In this document: positions 5,625 to 12,864 of the stretch, in pieces
How the letters are laid out: each line of letters opens with the position of its first letter
How positions within the stretch are numbered: position 1 is the stretch's first letter
Source: Deltaproteobacteria bacterium RBG_13_52_11
GTDB lineage: Bacteria; Desulfobacterota; B13-G15; RBG-16-54-18
Direction of reading: 5' to 3'
Assembly (NCBI GenBank): GCA_001797745.1
Contig: MGQF01000055.1
Span: 1-13,915, forward strand
Length of the DNA: 13,915 nt
Notes under the pieces: generated by a model
Told to the model about the DNA's origin: nothing
The model's database searches: none
What the model saw: the letters and a program-made list of their open reading frames with translations, nothing else
Made by a program: the position numbers and the translations under genes

Positions 5625-7043
5625 TTACATCATCTTTTTTCTCTCACTGGAGGAGAGGATCTTCATCATCTCCCGATACTTTGCGACGGTACGGCGGGCT
5701 ATGGTGATATTGTGTCTCTCTTTGAGCAGCTGGCATATCTTTTCGTCGCTATAGGGCCTACGATTGTTTTCTTCGGCGATGGCCTGTTTAATCAAGTTTT
5801 GTACCCGTTTAACAGCCACCTCTTCTCCATGCCCCCCTACCTTGCCGCTGAAGAAAAACTTCAACTCATAGACCCCCCGTGGCGTATGGGCATATTTGTT
5901 CGTCGTCACCCGGCTCACGGTGGACTCGTGCATCTGGATATCGTCGGCCACCTCCCTCAAGATCAGGGGTTCTAAATAATCGATCCCCTTGTCGAGGAAA
6001 TCCCTCTGAAACTTGACGATGCTCTTGGTAACCTTGTACAGGGTCATCTGCCTCTGCTGGATGCTCCTGATGAGCCAGAGAGCGGATTTCATCTTTTCTT
6101 TGAGATAACTGCGGGGGACACCATCTTTGTTAGCGTCGATCATCTCACGATAATAGCTGTTGATACGCAACTTGGGCAGACCATCATCGTTCAAGACGAC
6201 CATATAGTTCCCTTCGTCCTTATAGACGAAGACATCAGGAATAATGGCCCTCGCTTCTTCGAGGCTAAAGGGGCGTCCTGGTTTGGGATCGAGATGAGAG
6301 ATGATCTCGACGGCCTCTAAGATCTGAGCGAGGGAGGCCTTTAGTTTCCTGGCCAATCCACGGTAGTCCCTCTTTTTGCAGTATGCGAGGAAGCCTTTCA
6401 CGATCTCTTCTGCCAAGGGGTTTCTTTCAGGAAGGACCCGCAACTGGATGAGGAGACATTCTTGCAGATCCCGCGCCCCTACCCCCGGAGGATCAAAAGA
6501 CTGGATGAGATCGAGCACCCTCTCTGCCCTCTTCGCAGGACAACGCGGTTCCGCGCAGACCTCCTCCAGGGATCCCTGGAGATAACCGTTGTCGTCGATA
6601 TTGCCGATAATAAAAGTCCCGACCTCTTGCTCTTGATAGGAAAGGGGGCTCATTCTGAGCTGCCACAGCAGATAATCGGCAAGCGTGACCTGGCAGGCGA
6701 TAAGGTTTTCCCACGGGGTCTCCCCTCCATCGGTCCTCGGCGGGGTATAGGTGCTGATGCTGTGGCCTTCCATATATTCTTCCCAGTCGTGATCCTTCAT
6801 GGATTCGGGGGCATCTTCACGGGCCTCAGCCTCAGTGGCGACCTCCTGTTTGTCTCTCTCCTCTTGTTCTCGCTCCTCCAGACTGCTGTCCTCTTCCAGT
6901 ACGGGATTTTCCTTAATCTCCTGGTCGACGATCTCCTGGAGCTCCATCCGAGACAGTTGCAGCAGCTTGATGGCCTGCTGCAACTGGGGTGTCATGACGA
7001 GCTGTTGGGTTAGTTTGAGATCCTGTTTGATCTCCAAGGCCAC
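5625..7043 (-). CDS. rpoN: RNA polymerase sigma-54 factor
   Basis: Directs RNA polymerase to -24/-12 promoters that need an AAA+ activator. The 472 residues show all regions: the glutamine-rich N-terminal activator region (LKLTQQLVMTPQLQQAIKLL), an acidic linker near residues 52-90 rich in Glu and Asp, the core-binding part, the helix-turn-helix (MHESTVSRVTTNKYAHTPRG) and the RpoN box ARRTVAKYR at 449-457. The start is GTG at 7043 (MALEIKQDL), the position expected from the family, with GAGG 8 nt upstream inside the end of lptB. The gap to lptB is 5 bp, so it is likely translated from the lipopolysaccharide-export transcript. The neighbouring hpf and ptsN are typical rpoN companions. Confidence 0.98.
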   Translation of the reverse strand: MALEIKQDLKLTQQLVMTPQLQQAIKLLQLSRMELQEIVDQEIKENPVLEEDSSLEEREQEERDKQEVATEAEAREDAPESMKDHDWEEYMEGHSISTYTPPRTDGGETPWENLIACQVTLADYLLWQLRMSPLSYQEQEVGTFIIGNIDDNGYLQGSLEEVCAEPRCPAKRAERVLDLIQSFDPPGVGARDLQECLLIQLRVLPERNPLAEEIVKGFLAYCKKRDYRGLARKLKASLAQILEAVEIISHLDPKPGRPFSLEEARAIIPDVFVYKDEGNYMVVLNDDGLPKLRINSYYREMIDANKDGVPRSYLKEKMKSALWLIRSIQQRQMTLYKVTKSIVKFQRDFLDKGIDYLEPLILREVADDIQMHESTVSRVTTNKYAHTPRGVYELKFFFSGKVGGHGEEVAVKRVQNLIKQAIAEENNRRPYSDEKICQLLKERHNITIARRTVAKYREMMKILSSSERKKMM

Positions 7044-7048
7044 CGCTT

Positions 7049-7840
7049 CTACCTCTTTCTACCCTTCGTGGGCCGCGCCTCCCTCTTGGCGCGCCCCCTG
7101 TGCTCCAATCTGAAGTGCTCCCCGAGGTATATCTCGCGGGCCTTCTTGCTGGCAGCGATCTTCTTCGGGGTCCCCGTCTCCAATATCTTCCCTTCACTTA
7201 ATATGTACGCCCGATCACACACGTGGAGGGCCTCACGAACATTGTGATCGGTAACGATCACCCCAATACCCTTTTTCTTGAGCTGGTGGATGATGTTTTG
7301 AATGTCGATGACCGCCAAAGGGTCAATGCCCGCAAAGGGCTCGTCGAGAAGGATGAGGTAGGGGGACAGAACGAGTGCCCTGGTGATCTCCACCCTTCGC
7401 CGCTCCCCTCCCGAGAGGGAGTAGGCTTTGTTCTTGGCCAGGTGGGTTATGTTAAGCTCCTTTAAAAGTTCTTGAAGTCTTTTCTCCTTCTCCTCACGGG
7501 CGAGATTCAAGGTTTCCAAGATGGCCAAGATGTTTTCCTCGACGGTCAATTTTCTGAAGACCGAGGGCTCTTGTGGCAGGTAGGTGATTCCACGCCTCGC
7601 TCGTTGGTACATGGGTAGCCCCCCGATATCTTCCCCATTGAACAATACCTTTCCTTGGTCGGGCCTGACCAAGCCGATGATCATATAGAAGGTAGTGGTC
7701 TTTCCGGCCCCATTGGGACCCAGCAGCCCCACTACCTCTCCCGCATGAATCTTCAGGTGTACCCGATCTACCACCACCCTCCCGTTATAGGCCTTGGTGA
7801 GATCGATGGTCTCCAGGGTATGCATTTCGTTGGCGCTCAT
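7049..7840 (-). CDS. lptB: LPS export ABC transporter ATPase LptB
   Basis: Cytoplasmic ATPase that powers extraction of lipopolysaccharide from the inner membrane with LptF and LptG, which are not in this window. The domain order is complete: Walker A GPNGAGKTT at 41-49, Q-loop YLPQEPSVF, signature LSGGERRRVEI, Walker B LILLDEPFAGIDP, and switch histidine in TDHNVRE. EPSVFRKLTVEEN is specific to LptB-like proteins. At 263 residues it is about 20 longer than the common 240, because of a very basic C-terminal tail ending EARPTKGRKR. The ATG at 7840 overlaps the lptA stop (ATGA), with GAGG 7 nt upstream. An internal ATG six codons in is a less likely start. Confidence 0.97.
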   Translation of the reverse strand: MSANEMHTLETIDLTKAYNGRVVVDRVHLKIHAGEVVGLLGPNGAGKTTTFYMIIGLVRPDQGKVLFNGEDIGGLPMYQRARRGITYLPQEPSVFRKLTVEENILAILETLNLAREEKEKRLQELLKELNITHLAKNKAYSLSGGERRRVEITRALVLSPYLILLDEPFAGIDPLAVIDIQNIIHQLKKKGIGVIVTDHNVREALHVCDRAYILSEGKILETGTPKKIAASKKAREIYLGEHFRLEHRGRAKREARPTKGRKR

Positions 7841-8349
7841 TTTTTTGCCTCGCGCGGGATGATAGTGATCGTTACCCGTTGCGCTCCTTCTCCCTCAGCC
7901 ACGCTCTTCTGTTCGTTGATGTAGTAGATGATCCGCTTTCCCCTGACCCAGTTGTCCCCTTCTCTCACCTCGGGCTCTCCCTGCAAGACCACGGTGCCTT
8001 CCTCGTGGTAATAGGTGGCCTCGTGAGAGGTGGCCTTCCTGTTCCCCTGTACCAACCGTACCTTCCCCTGAGCCACGATCTTTTCGATCCCCTCCCCCTT
8101 ATCGTTGAGAAAGAGTATGAGTCGGTCGGCATAGAGAACGAAGTCCTCTTGCCGTGCCACGACATCACCGATAAAGGTGATCAGCCGTTTCTCATACTCG
8201 GCCTCCAACCGCTGGGAGGTGATGTGGACAGGCCCCTTTTTTCCCTTAAATTCTCCGAGCCCTTTTAGTTCTCCGGCCATCTGGGCCGAGGCCAGGTTCG
8301 CCAGTAGCCACATAATGATGATGGAGATGGTACACGTGAGCTCTTTCAT
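7837..8349 (-). CDS. lptA: LPS transport periplasmic bridge protein LptA
   Basis: Periplasmic protein whose beta-jellyroll units form the bridge carrying lipopolysaccharide from LptC to the outer-membrane LptD. The 170 residues begin with a signal peptide: Lys2, a hydrophobic stretch of about residues 5-17, and a plausible cleavage after ASA at about 22. The OstA-type domain follows, with VHITSQRLEAEYEKRLITFIG and a series of alternating hydrophobic strands (VVARQEDFVLYADRLILFL). The ATG at 8349 overlaps the lptC stop by 4 nt (ATGA). The ribosome binding site is weak, consistent with coupling to lptC. Sequence conservation in this family is low, so the order lptC-lptA-lptB supports the call as much as the motifs do. 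Confidence 0.92.
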   Translation of the reverse strand: MKELTCTISIIIMWLLANLASAQMAGELKGLGEFKGKKGPVHITSQRLEAEYEKRLITFIGDVVARQEDFVLYADRLILFLNDKGEGIEKIVAQGKVRLVQGNRKATSHEATYYHEEGTVVLQGEPEVREGDNWVRGKRIIYYINEQKSVAEGEGAQRVTITIIPREAKK

Positions 8350-8900
8350 CCTTTGATCACCGTCTGGACCTTTCTCAATATCGAGATTTTTTTCGTCTTC
8401 AAATCGACTACGGCCCCCACCCCCCTTACCTGCACCCCCTTCCCCTCGAGCATGACGGGATCTTCGGTAGTGATCTGTTGCTTCTCATTGTCATAGCGAA
8501 GGGAGTTGGTTTCCACCCGGTAGCCATCGCTGGAGGTGATTACCACATCCTCCCACACCTCAATCTCCTTCCGCCCTTTCATGGATCCCTTGCCACCCTT
8601 CAGGGTGATGGTTCGGCCCCCCTCGGCGTAGAAGGTGACTGTCAGGTCCTGTAAGATGGTGTAGTCATCCTGGCGAAAATGTTGGCCGGTCTTTGCCTTC
8701 AGCTCCCACTCCTTCTTTTTCCCCTTGGTCTCCACGTAGTGGATATCCTCGAGGGTGAGGTCAGCGGTTGCGGCCGCATCTTTTTTCACCTCTGGGATGG
8801 TCTCCTCTTCTTCGCCGTGTCCTCCGAAGATAAGATAGGCCGCGACTACGAAGAAGACCACCCCCATGCAGATGAGGATGATCTGTTTGGATCGTTTCAT
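8346..8900 (-). CDS. lptC: LPS transport inner-membrane protein LptC
   Basis: Single-pass inner-membrane protein that receives lipopolysaccharide from LptBFG and hands it to LptA. The 184 residues have a basic start (MKRSKQ), one membrane helix at about residues 6-23, an acidic stretch (GEEEETIPEVKKD), then a periplasmic beta-rich LptC domain with repeated patterns such as VTFYAEGGRTITLKGGKGS. The ATG at 8900 was chosen because AGGAGG at 8906-8911 is 5 nt upstream and it places the membrane segment at the N-terminus. A longer reading to 8957 overlaps kdsC in another frame and adds only a proline-rich stretch. The start overlaps the kdsC stop as ATGA. Confidence 0.9.
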   Translation of the reverse strand: MKRSKQIILICMGVVFFVVAAYLIFGGHGEEEETIPEVKKDAAATADLTLEDIHYVETKGKKKEWELKAKTGQHFRQDDYTILQDLTVTFYAEGGRTITLKGGKGSMKGRKEIEVWEDVVITSSDGYRVETNSLRYDNEKQQITTEDPVMLEGKGVQVRGVGAVVDLKTKKISILRKVQTVIKG

Positions 8901-9433
8901 CCGTACCTCCTGAGGATTTTCTCCCATTTGCCCTGGGTCTGCAGGAGGAGGTCGCACACCTCCCGCACCGCCCCCCTTCCACCGGGGGCAGTGGTGACAT
9001 AGAGGGCCAACTGCTTCGCCTCCTCAGCGCCATCAGCCACGACGATGGGCATTCCTACCCGTTTCAAGAGGGGGATGTCGATCAGGTCATCGCCGACAAA
9101 GCAGGTCTCTTCATCCTTGATCCCCACCTCGTGGGCGATCTCCTCATAGGCCGCTACCTTGTCAGAGACCCCTTGGCGAACCCAGAGGATCCCCAGATCA
9201 TCGGCCCTCTTTTGGACCACGGGCGAATTCCTGCCTGTCAGCATGGCCACCTCGATCCCCGCCTCCCTGAGGAGCTTGATCCCATGTCCGTCCCGGACGT
9301 CGAAGGCCTTGATTTCCTTGCCCTCATGATCCATGATGATCCTCCCATCGGTCAACACCCCATCGACATCGAGGACCAGCAGTCTCACCTGCGCCGCCTT
9401 CGCCCGCAGCTTTTCGGTGTGTGCTCCTGCCAT
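8897..9433 (-). CDS. kdsC: 3-deoxy-D-manno-octulosonate 8-phosphate phosphatase
   Basis: Removes phosphate from Kdo-8-phosphate to give Kdo, a step of lipopolysaccharide core synthesis. It is a HAD-superfamily enzyme of the small, capless type, 178 residues long as expected. Motif I is LDVDGVLTDG with Asp22 and Asp24, motif II is LTGR with Thr66, the lysine is Lys92 in SDKV, and motif III is GDDLIDIPLL with Asp115-Asp116. GGRGAVRE near the C-terminus is typical of KdsC. The ATG at 9433 lies 1 nt after the kdsD stop (TGAGATG). An open frame continues upstream to 9565, but it only adds a low-complexity Ser/Pro stretch antiparallel to no conserved region, so it is rejected as the start. Confidence 0.97.
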   Translation of the reverse strand: MAGAHTEKLRAKAAQVRLLVLDVDGVLTDGRIIMDHEGKEIKAFDVRDGHGIKLLREAGIEVAMLTGRNSPVVQKRADDLGILWVRQGVSDKVAAYEEIAHEVGIKDEETCFVGDDLIDIPLLKRVGMPIVVADGAEEAKQLALYVTTAPGGRGAVREVCDLLLQTQGKWEKILRRYG

Positions 9434-9434
9434 C

Positions 9435-10400
9435 TCAGACCACCCCGGCCTTGAGGAGGTCGTGGAGGTGGAGGATCCCCCGGGGGGTCCTCTCCCCGGC
9501 CTTGTCGAAGACGAACAGGGAGGTGATGGAGTACTCCTCCATACGCTGGACGGCTTGGGCGGCAAGGGTATCGGCCTCGATCCACTTGGGGTTTCTGGTC
9601 ATGACCTCCGCCGCCGCCCTCTCCAAAAGGTCGGGGTATTTCTCCAGGCTCCTGCGTAGGTCACCATCGGTGATCGCCCCCACCAGCTCCTCCCGATCAT
9701 TCACGACCCCCGTTATCCCCAGCCGCTTGGAGGTGATCTCCACCACGGCCTCCTTCATCAAGGCGTCCTCATATACCGTGGGGAGTTCCTCACCCACGTG
9801 CATGAGGTCACGCACCTTGAGCAGGAGTTGTTTGCCCAGTTTCCCTCCAGGGTGCAGCATGGCGAAGTCCTCTTTATTAAACCCCCGCTTCTCCAGGAGT
9901 GCAACCGCCAGGGCGTCACCCATGGCCAGGGCGACGGTCGTACTGGCCGTGGGGGCCAATCCCAGAGGGCAGGCCTCCTCCTGGACGCTCACATCCAATA
10001 CCACGTCCCCAGCCCGGGCCAGGGTCGAGGTGGTTTTCCCGGTGAGGACGATCAGTTTGCTCCCATAGCGTTTGATGAGGGGGAGGATCTGTGAGAGCTC
10101 ATCGGTCTCGCCGCTGTTGGAGATGGCCACGACGATGTCCTTCTTTTCAAGCATCCCCAGGTCGCCGTGGATCCCTTCGGTGGGGTGCAGGAAGAAGGCA
10201 GGGGTGCCGGTGCTCGCCAGTGTAGAGGCGATCTTTTGCCCGATGATCCCTGATTTCCCAACCCCTGTCACCACTACCTTCCCCTCACAGGCGAGGATCA
10301 GCTCCACCGCCCGTACGAACGCATCGTTGATCCGCTCTGCCAGCCGCTCTATGGCCTCGGCCTCGATCTGTAATACCCGCCTGGCCCGTTCGATGATCAT
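9435..10400 (-). CDS. kdsD: Arabinose-5-phosphate isomerase
   Basis: Interconverts ribulose-5-phosphate and arabinose-5-phosphate, the first committed substrate of Kdo synthesis. The 321 residues comprise a SIS domain (VVTGVGKSGIIGQKIASTL from about residue 43, then STGTPAFFLHP and EGIHGDLGM with His78) and two CBS domains from about residue 205 (VRDLMHVGEELPTVYED and AAEVMTRNPKWIEAD). The length and order are those of KdsD/KpsF. The ATG at 10400 overlaps the kdsA stop by 4 nt and has AAGGAGG upstream. Because kdsA and kdsC flank it, the biosynthetic (KdsD) role is favoured over a capsule-specific KpsF or sorbitol-linked GutQ role. Confidence 0.97.
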   Translation of the reverse strand: MIIERARRVLQIEAEAIERLAERINDAFVRAVELILACEGKVVVTGVGKSGIIGQKIASTLASTGTPAFFLHPTEGIHGDLGMLEKKDIVVAISNSGETDELSQILPLIKRYGSKLIVLTGKTTSTLARAGDVVLDVSVQEEACPLGLAPTASTTVALAMGDALAVALLEKRGFNKEDFAMLHPGGKLGKQLLLKVRDLMHVGEELPTVYEDALMKEAVVEITSKRLGITGVVNDREELVGAITDGDLRRSLEKYPDLLERAAAEVMTRNPKWIEADTLAAQAVQRMEEYSITSLFVFDKAGERTPRGILHLHDLLKAGVV

Positions 10401-11227
10401 CCTCCATCCTCCTTCGCAATCCTATCGATGGCCCTGAGCTGTTTCAGCAGTGGGAAGAGGGCATCAAGCTTCAGGGAATTGGCCCCGTCGCTGAGGGCCT
10501 GCTCTGGGTTCGGATGGACCTCTAAGAAGACCCCATCCACCCCTGCCCCGACAGCCGCCCTCGCCAGGTGGGGGATGAACTCCTTGTTCCCCCCTGAGGC
10601 CTTCCCCGCCCCACCAGGGAGTTGGACGCTGTGGGTGGCGTCGTAGATGACGGGATACCCCAGACCTCGCATGATGGGGAGCGCTTTTATGTCACTGACG
10701 AGGTTGTTGTAGCCAAAGGAGGTCCCCCGCTCGGTGAGGAGGATCTGCTCGTTCCCCGTGGAGGTAATCTTCTCAACCACGTGGGCCATATCCCAGGGTG
10801 CCAAAAACTGCCCCTTCTTGACGTTGATCGGCCTTCCCGTCCTGCCGGCCTCCACCAAGAGGTCTGTCTGGCGGCAGAGAAAGGCGGGGATCTGGATCAC
10901 GTCCAGGACCTCCGCTGCCCGGGGTACCTCGCTGACGCTATGGACATCGGAGAGGATGGGGAGCCCCACCTCCTTTTTCACCTGCTGTAAGATCCTCAAC
11001 CCCTCTACAAGCCCCGGCCCCCGATTGGAGGAGATGGAGGTGCGGTTGGCCTTATCGTATGAGGCCTTGAAGATGAGGGGGATGGGGAGGTTGCGGCAGA
11101 TCTCTTGCAAGCCCTTGGCGACAGTGAGGGTGAATTCCTCCCCCTCGATCACACAGGGACCGGCGATCAAGACCAGGGGGGCGCCTCCCCCGACAATTAT
11201 CCCACCGATGCGGATACCTCTGCTCAC
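10397..11227 (-). CDS. kdsA: Kdo-8-phosphate synthase, metal-binding type
   Basis: Condenses phosphoenolpyruvate with arabinose-5-phosphate to make Kdo-8-phosphate in the cytoplasm. The 276 residues cover the whole barrel: IAGPCVIEGEEF, FKASYDKANRTS, NRGPGLVEGL, ERGTSFGYNNLVSD, DATHSVQLPGG and FLEVHPNPEQALSDG. Cys25, His199, Glu236 and Asp247 correspond with a constant offset of 14 to the four metal ligands recalled for the Aquifex aeolicus enzyme, so this should be the metal-dependent class rather than the E. coli Asn type. The start chosen is GTG at 11227, 5 nt after AGGAGG at 11233-11238. GTG at 11233 overlaps that site and the frame to 11326 runs into pyrG. It begins 2 nt after the pyrG stop. 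Confidence 0.97.
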   Translation of the reverse strand: MSRGIRIGGIIVGGGAPLVLIAGPCVIEGEEFTLTVAKGLQEICRNLPIPLIFKASYDKANRTSISSNRGPGLVEGLRILQQVKKEVGLPILSDVHSVSEVPRAAEVLDVIQIPAFLCRQTDLLVEAGRTGRPINVKKGQFLAPWDMAHVVEKITSTGNEQILLTERGTSFGYNNLVSDIKALPIMRGLGYPVIYDATHSVQLPGGAGKASGGNKEFIPHLARAAVGAGVDGVFLEVHPNPEQALSDGANSLKLDALFPLLKQLRAIDRIAKEDGG

Positions 11228-11229
11228 CG

Positions 11230-12864
11230 TCACCTCCTCTTCGCCTCGAGAGAGGCCCGGACGAACTCCCGGAACAGGGGATGGGGTTCCCAGGGCCTCG
11301 ATTGAAACTCGGGGTGGAACTGGCACCCCAGAAACCAGGGGTGATCGGGGATCTCGATGATCTCCACCAATTCGTTGTCCGGTGAGACGCCGCTGATTCG
11401 CATCCCCTTCTGGGTGAGTGGTTCCCGGTAGCGATTGTTGAATTCGTAGCGGTGCCGGTGCCGCTCGGAGATGACCTTCTTTTTATAGGCGTCGTAGGCT
11501 AAGCTTTCCCTCACCAGGTGACAGGGGTAGGCACCCAACCGCATGGTTCCACCCTTTGCGCTTTCCTCATCCCTGCGCTCGACAATCTTCTTATGGTAAT
11601 TGACCCACTCCTTCATGAGATAGATGACTGGATGGGGGGTATCAGGGTCGAATTCCGCGCTGTGTGCGTGCTCCAGGCCGGCCACGTTTCGGGCATATTC
11701 GGCCACCGCCAATTGCATCCCCAGGCAGATCCCGAAGAAGGGGACCCGGTGTTCCCGGGCGTGGCGGATGGCCTCGATCTTACCCTCGACCCCCCGCTGT
11801 CCGAACCCCCCGGGTATGAGGATGCCGTCGGCCCGGGAGATGCCATCCCCCGGGCCGTTGCGCTCGATCTCCTCTGAGTCCACGTAATCCAGGTTCACCC
11901 GACAATCATTGGCAAGCCCCCCGTGGATCAGGGCTTCGTTCAGGCTCTTGTAAGAGTCCCGCAGGTTGACGTATTTGCCCACCACGGCGATGGTCACCTC
12001 ATCCGTGGGGTTTTTGACCTTTCGGCAGATCTCCTCCCACACGCTCAGATCCGGGGCCTTGGTCCACATGTTGAGGATCTCAACGATCTTTTCATCGAGC
12101 CCCTCTTGATGGAAGACGAGAGGCACCTCGTAGATGCTCTCCACGTCTTTGGCAGTGAAGACGGAATCGTGCTCCACATTGCAGAAGAGGGCGATCTTGG
12201 CCTTGATCTCCGGGGAGAGAAAACTGTCTGTACGACAGAGCAAGATGTCGGGCTGAATGCCGATCTCCCGCAACTCCTTGACGCTGTGCTGGGTCGGCTT
12301 AGTCTTCACCTCTCCTGCAGCCTTGATGTAGGGGACCAAGGTCAGGTGTATGTAGCAGACGTTCTCCTTGCCCACATCCCCTTTAAACTGCCGGATGGCC
12401 TCCAGGAAGGGGAGGCTCTCGATATCACCGACGGTCCCCCCCACCTCGGTGATGATCACATCCACACTGTCGGTCAACTCCAGGATGGTGCGTTTGATCT
12501 CATCGGTGATGTGGGGGATAACCTGGACAGTCCCTCCCAGATAATCCCCTTGCCGCTCCTTCGTGATGACCGTGTGGTAGATCTTGCCCGTGGTGCAGTT
12601 GTTCTTCTGGCTGAGTTTGGCGTGGGTGTAGCGCTCGTAATGGCCCAGGTCGAGGTCGGTCTCTGCCCCGTCGTCGGTCACGAAGACCTCTCCGTGCTGG
12701 AAGGGGTTCATGGTGCCTGGGTCCACGTTGATGTAGGGGTCAAACTTGAGCATGGAGATGGTGAGCCCCCTGCTCTCCATCAGTGCCCCGATGGAGGAGG
12801 CAGCCAGCCCTTTTCCCAGGGAGGAGAGCACACCTCCCGTGATGAAGATGAACTTGGTCTTCAC
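11230..12864 (-). CDS. pyrG: CTP synthase (glutamine hydrolysing)
   Basis: Converts UTP, ATP and glutamine to CTP. It is full length at 544 residues. The N-terminal synthetase domain starts FIFITGGVLSSLGKG and includes KFDPYINVDPGTMNPFQHGE. The C-terminal class I glutamine amidotransferase has GGFGQRG, the nucleophile Cys380 in GICLGMQLAV, and the His517/Glu519 pair in CQFHPEFQSRP. GTG at 12864 overlaps the upstream stop as GTGA, with GAGGGG 6 nt ahead. It immediately precedes kdsA, a frequent arrangement: CTP is the co-substrate that activates Kdo as CMP-Kdo, although no kdsB is visible here. Confidence 0.98.
   Translation of the reverse strand: MKTKFIFITGGVLSSLGKGLAASSIGALMESRGLTISMLKFDPYINVDPGTMNPFQHGEVFVTDDGAETDLDLGHYERYTHAKLSQKNNCTTGKIYHTVITKERQGDYLGGTVQVIPHITDEIKRTILELTDSVDVIITEVGGTVGDIESLPFLEAIRQFKGDVGKENVCYIHLTLVPYIKAAGEVKTKPTQHSVKELREIGIQPDILLCRTDSFLSPEIKAKIALFCNVEHDSVFTAKDVESIYEVPLVFHQEGLDEKIVEILNMWTKAPDLSVWEEICRKVKNPTDEVTIAVVGKYVNLRDSYKSLNEALIHGGLANDCRVNLDYVDSEEIERNGPGDGISRADGILIPGGFGQRGVEGKIEAIRHAREHRVPFFGICLGMQLAVAEYARNVAGLEHAHSAEFDPDTPHPVIYLMKEWVNYHKKIVERRDEESAKGGTMRLGAYPCHLVRESLAYDAYKKKVISERHRHRYEFNNRYREPLTQKGMRISGVSPDNELVEIIEIPDHPWFLGCQFHPEFQSRPWEPHPLFREFVRASLEAKRR
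11233..11238 (-). promoter_or_regulatory. Ribosome binding site that sets the kdsA start
   Basis: Reads AGGAGG on the minus strand and is embedded in the last Arg codons of pyrG. With 5 nt to GTG at 11227 it selects that codon over GTG at 11233, which overlaps the site itself. Confidence 0.8.

Noticed and set aside
9434..9565. N-terminal extension of kdsC
   Set aside because: Ser/Pro/Thr-rich and entirely within kdsD; the KdsC fold starts at the ATG 9433.
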